Shown here: positions 62,948 through 64,000 of the stretch, in pieces | How positions within the stretch are numbered: position 1 is the stretch's first letter | How the letters are laid out: each line of letters starts with the position of its first letter | Source of the DNA: Maribacter huludaoensis | Lineage (GTDB): Bacteria > Bacteroidota > Bacteroidia > Flavobacteriales > Flavobacteriaceae | Length of the DNA stretch: 64,000 nt | Reading direction: 5' to 3' | NCBI RefSeq assembly: GCF_029350945.1 | Contig: NZ_JARKMS010000005.1 | Span: 105,770 to 169,769, forward strand | Program-made: the position numbers and the translations under genes | The notes under the pieces: generated by a model | Seen by the model: the letters and a program-made list of their open reading frames with translations, nothing else | Database searches by the model: none | Told to the model about the DNA's origin: nothing

Positions 62948-64000
62948 TTGCAATCAAACAAACAATACTTACTTTTCCTATTCATGGTTGTTGTCTGTGG
63001 TTTTTTTGCCATCGGTCAAGAAGGAAAAATCACTCCGCTCAATATTAAAGCTGAAAGAGATACAATAATAGCGCCATTATTTCCGCCAAGCGCTATAAAA
63101 GACTCTATAGCAAACGATTCCCTAGCTGCAGATTCATTGAACCGAAAGCCCCCTTTACTATTGGACAAGATAACGTACAAAGCCAAAGATTACGTAAAAT
63201 TAAGTCAAAAAGAAAATAAGATATACCTCTATAACGAAGCAGAAATCTACTATCAAGATACAGAATTAAAGGCCGGTATCATTATAATGGATTATATAAA
63301 AAACGAAGTCTATGCCGGTAGAATGGTAGATTCTTTGGGCAATTATACGCAATTACCTTATTTTAAACAGGGGGAAAACATTGTAATACCAGATTCTATT
63401 CGATTTAATTTCGATACACAAAAAGCATTGATCTGGAATTCCCGAACGGAACAACAGGCAGCTGCCGGTGCCTTGGGCAGTGATGCAATGAAGGTTTATG
63501 CAGAAATTACCAAAAAAGAAAATGACTCGGTTTATTTTTTAAGCGAAGGAAAACTTACCACATCAACGGATACTATAAATCCAGATTATTATATAAGGGT
63601 CAGAAAGGCAAAATTTGTACCTAAGAAAAAAGTAATTGCCGGTTTCAGCAATTTATATATTGCAGATGTACCTACGCCTATTGCCATGCCGTTTGCTTAT
63701 TTTCCACTTTCTCAGGGCAGATCGGCAGGGGTGTTGATGCCTTCGTTCGGTAATGACCCCAATACAGGTTATTTCCTTCAGGATATGGGATACTATGTTC
63801 CGTTGGGCGACTATGCAGATATAACCCTATCCGGAGATTTTTATACCAATGGCAGTTATGCCTTTAGAACAGCATCTATTTATACCAAACGATATAAATA
63901 CAGGGGTAATGTCAACTTAAGGTTCGAGAACCAGGTAACCAGTCAAAAAGGATTTAGTGATTATAGCCTATCCAGAAATTACAACATTCAATTTTCGCAT
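62948..64000 (+). CDS. lptD: LPS-assembly outer-membrane protein LptD, 3' end cut by window
   Basis: The frame is open to the window edge (351 codons). I chose TTG 62948 because it gives QSNKQYLLFLFMVVVCGFFA as a signal peptide ending near IGQ; TTG 62909 and ATG 62984 are alternatives. After the signal, a beta-jellyroll of the OstA/LptA type appears (KITYKAKDYVKLSQKENKI, LYNEAEIYYQDTELKAGII) followed by the LptD barrel start with the conserved PIAMPFAYFPLSQGRSAG and LMPSFGNDPNTGYFLQ. It inserts LPS into the outer membrane. It is transcribed away from the amidase gene. Confidence 0.9.
   Translation, partial: MQSNKQYLLFLFMVVVCGFFAIGQEGKITPLNIKAERDTIIAPLFPPSAIKDSIANDSLAADSLNRKPPLLLDKITYKAKDYVKLSQKENKIYLYNEAEIYYQDTELKAGIIIMDYIKNEVYAGRMVDSLGNYTQLPYFKQGENIVIPDSIRFNFDTQKALIWNSRTEQQAAAGALGSDAMKVYAEITKKENDSVYFLSEGKLTTSTDTINPDYYIRVRKAKFVPKKKVIAGFSNLYIADVPTPIAMPFAYFPLSQGRSAGVLMPSFGNDPNTGYFLQDMGYYVPLGDYADITLSGDFYTNGSYAFRTASIYTKRYKYRGNVNLRFENQVTSQKGFSDYSLSRNYNIQFSH

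Noticed and set aside
62794-63012. Small minus-strand ORF between the amidase and lptD genes
   Set aside because: It overlaps both the amidase start and the lptD signal-peptide region and has no recognisable features.

Overview
The window reads as chromosomal DNA from a marine-type member of the Flavobacteriaceae (Bacteroidota). The evidence is low overall GC, C-terminal sorting domains of the type IX secretion system (T9SS) on several giant secreted proteins, TAnnTTTG-like -7 boxes, lack of Shine-Dalgarno sequences, a bacillithiol gene (bshA), an LptD gene and the compact amidase/MCE/Fe-S gene set common in this family. Genus cannot be fixed from the sequence alone. No tRNA, rRNA, CRISPR array, insertion sequence or phage gene was recognised.

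Layout. (1) 1-15460: a minus-strand Wzc/Wza/CapD capsule operon (9426 down to 4281) is flanked by two paralogous giant secreted proteins transcribed outward on either side of the capD end and beyond the wzc end. Both begin with a galactose-oxidase domain that keeps every copper-radical residue. (2) 15545-19328: UDP-glucuronate 4-epimerase-like gene and two nucleotide-sugar dehydrogenases, giving a supply of uronic acids. (3) 19544-29646: a T9SS type B giant adhesin-like protein, a polysaccharide deacetylase with a small GT-A-like transferase on the minus strand, and a beta-helix lipoprotein. (4) 29857-47491: the polymer assembly cluster with gmd, Wzx flippase, Wzy polymerase, about nine glycosyltransferases or transferase-like proteins, a WbpV-like reductase, a NodU/CmcH-type carbamoyltransferase and a WecA/WbpL-like initiating transferase. 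(5) 47690-51738: a T9SS-secreted PQQ-type sugar dehydrogenase with a seven-repeat propeller, translationally coupled to a lipoprotein. (6) 51856-64000: housekeeping envelope and redox genes: OmpA-like protein, a small lipoprotein, bshA, GH3-beta-lactamase fusion, a conserved 160-residue protein, two Fe-S proteins, an MCE protein, a SPOR amidase and, divergently, the start of lptD.

How they work together. The WecA/WbpL-like enzyme with CapD and the WbpV-like reductase probably makes the lipid-linked first sugar (a 6-deoxy-HexNAc). The transferases extend it with uronic acids and a gmd-derived deoxyhexose, the carbamoyltransferase decorates it, Wzx flips it, Wzy polymerises it, and Wzc/Wza control length and export. 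The unusual part is that three large secreted sugar oxidases (two copper-radical, one PQQ-type) are embedded in or flank this same locus. My main hypothesis is that they oxidise the exported polysaccharide outside the cell, comparable to the GlxA-CslA pairing of Streptomyces. This is inference from context and intact active-site residues, not shown function.
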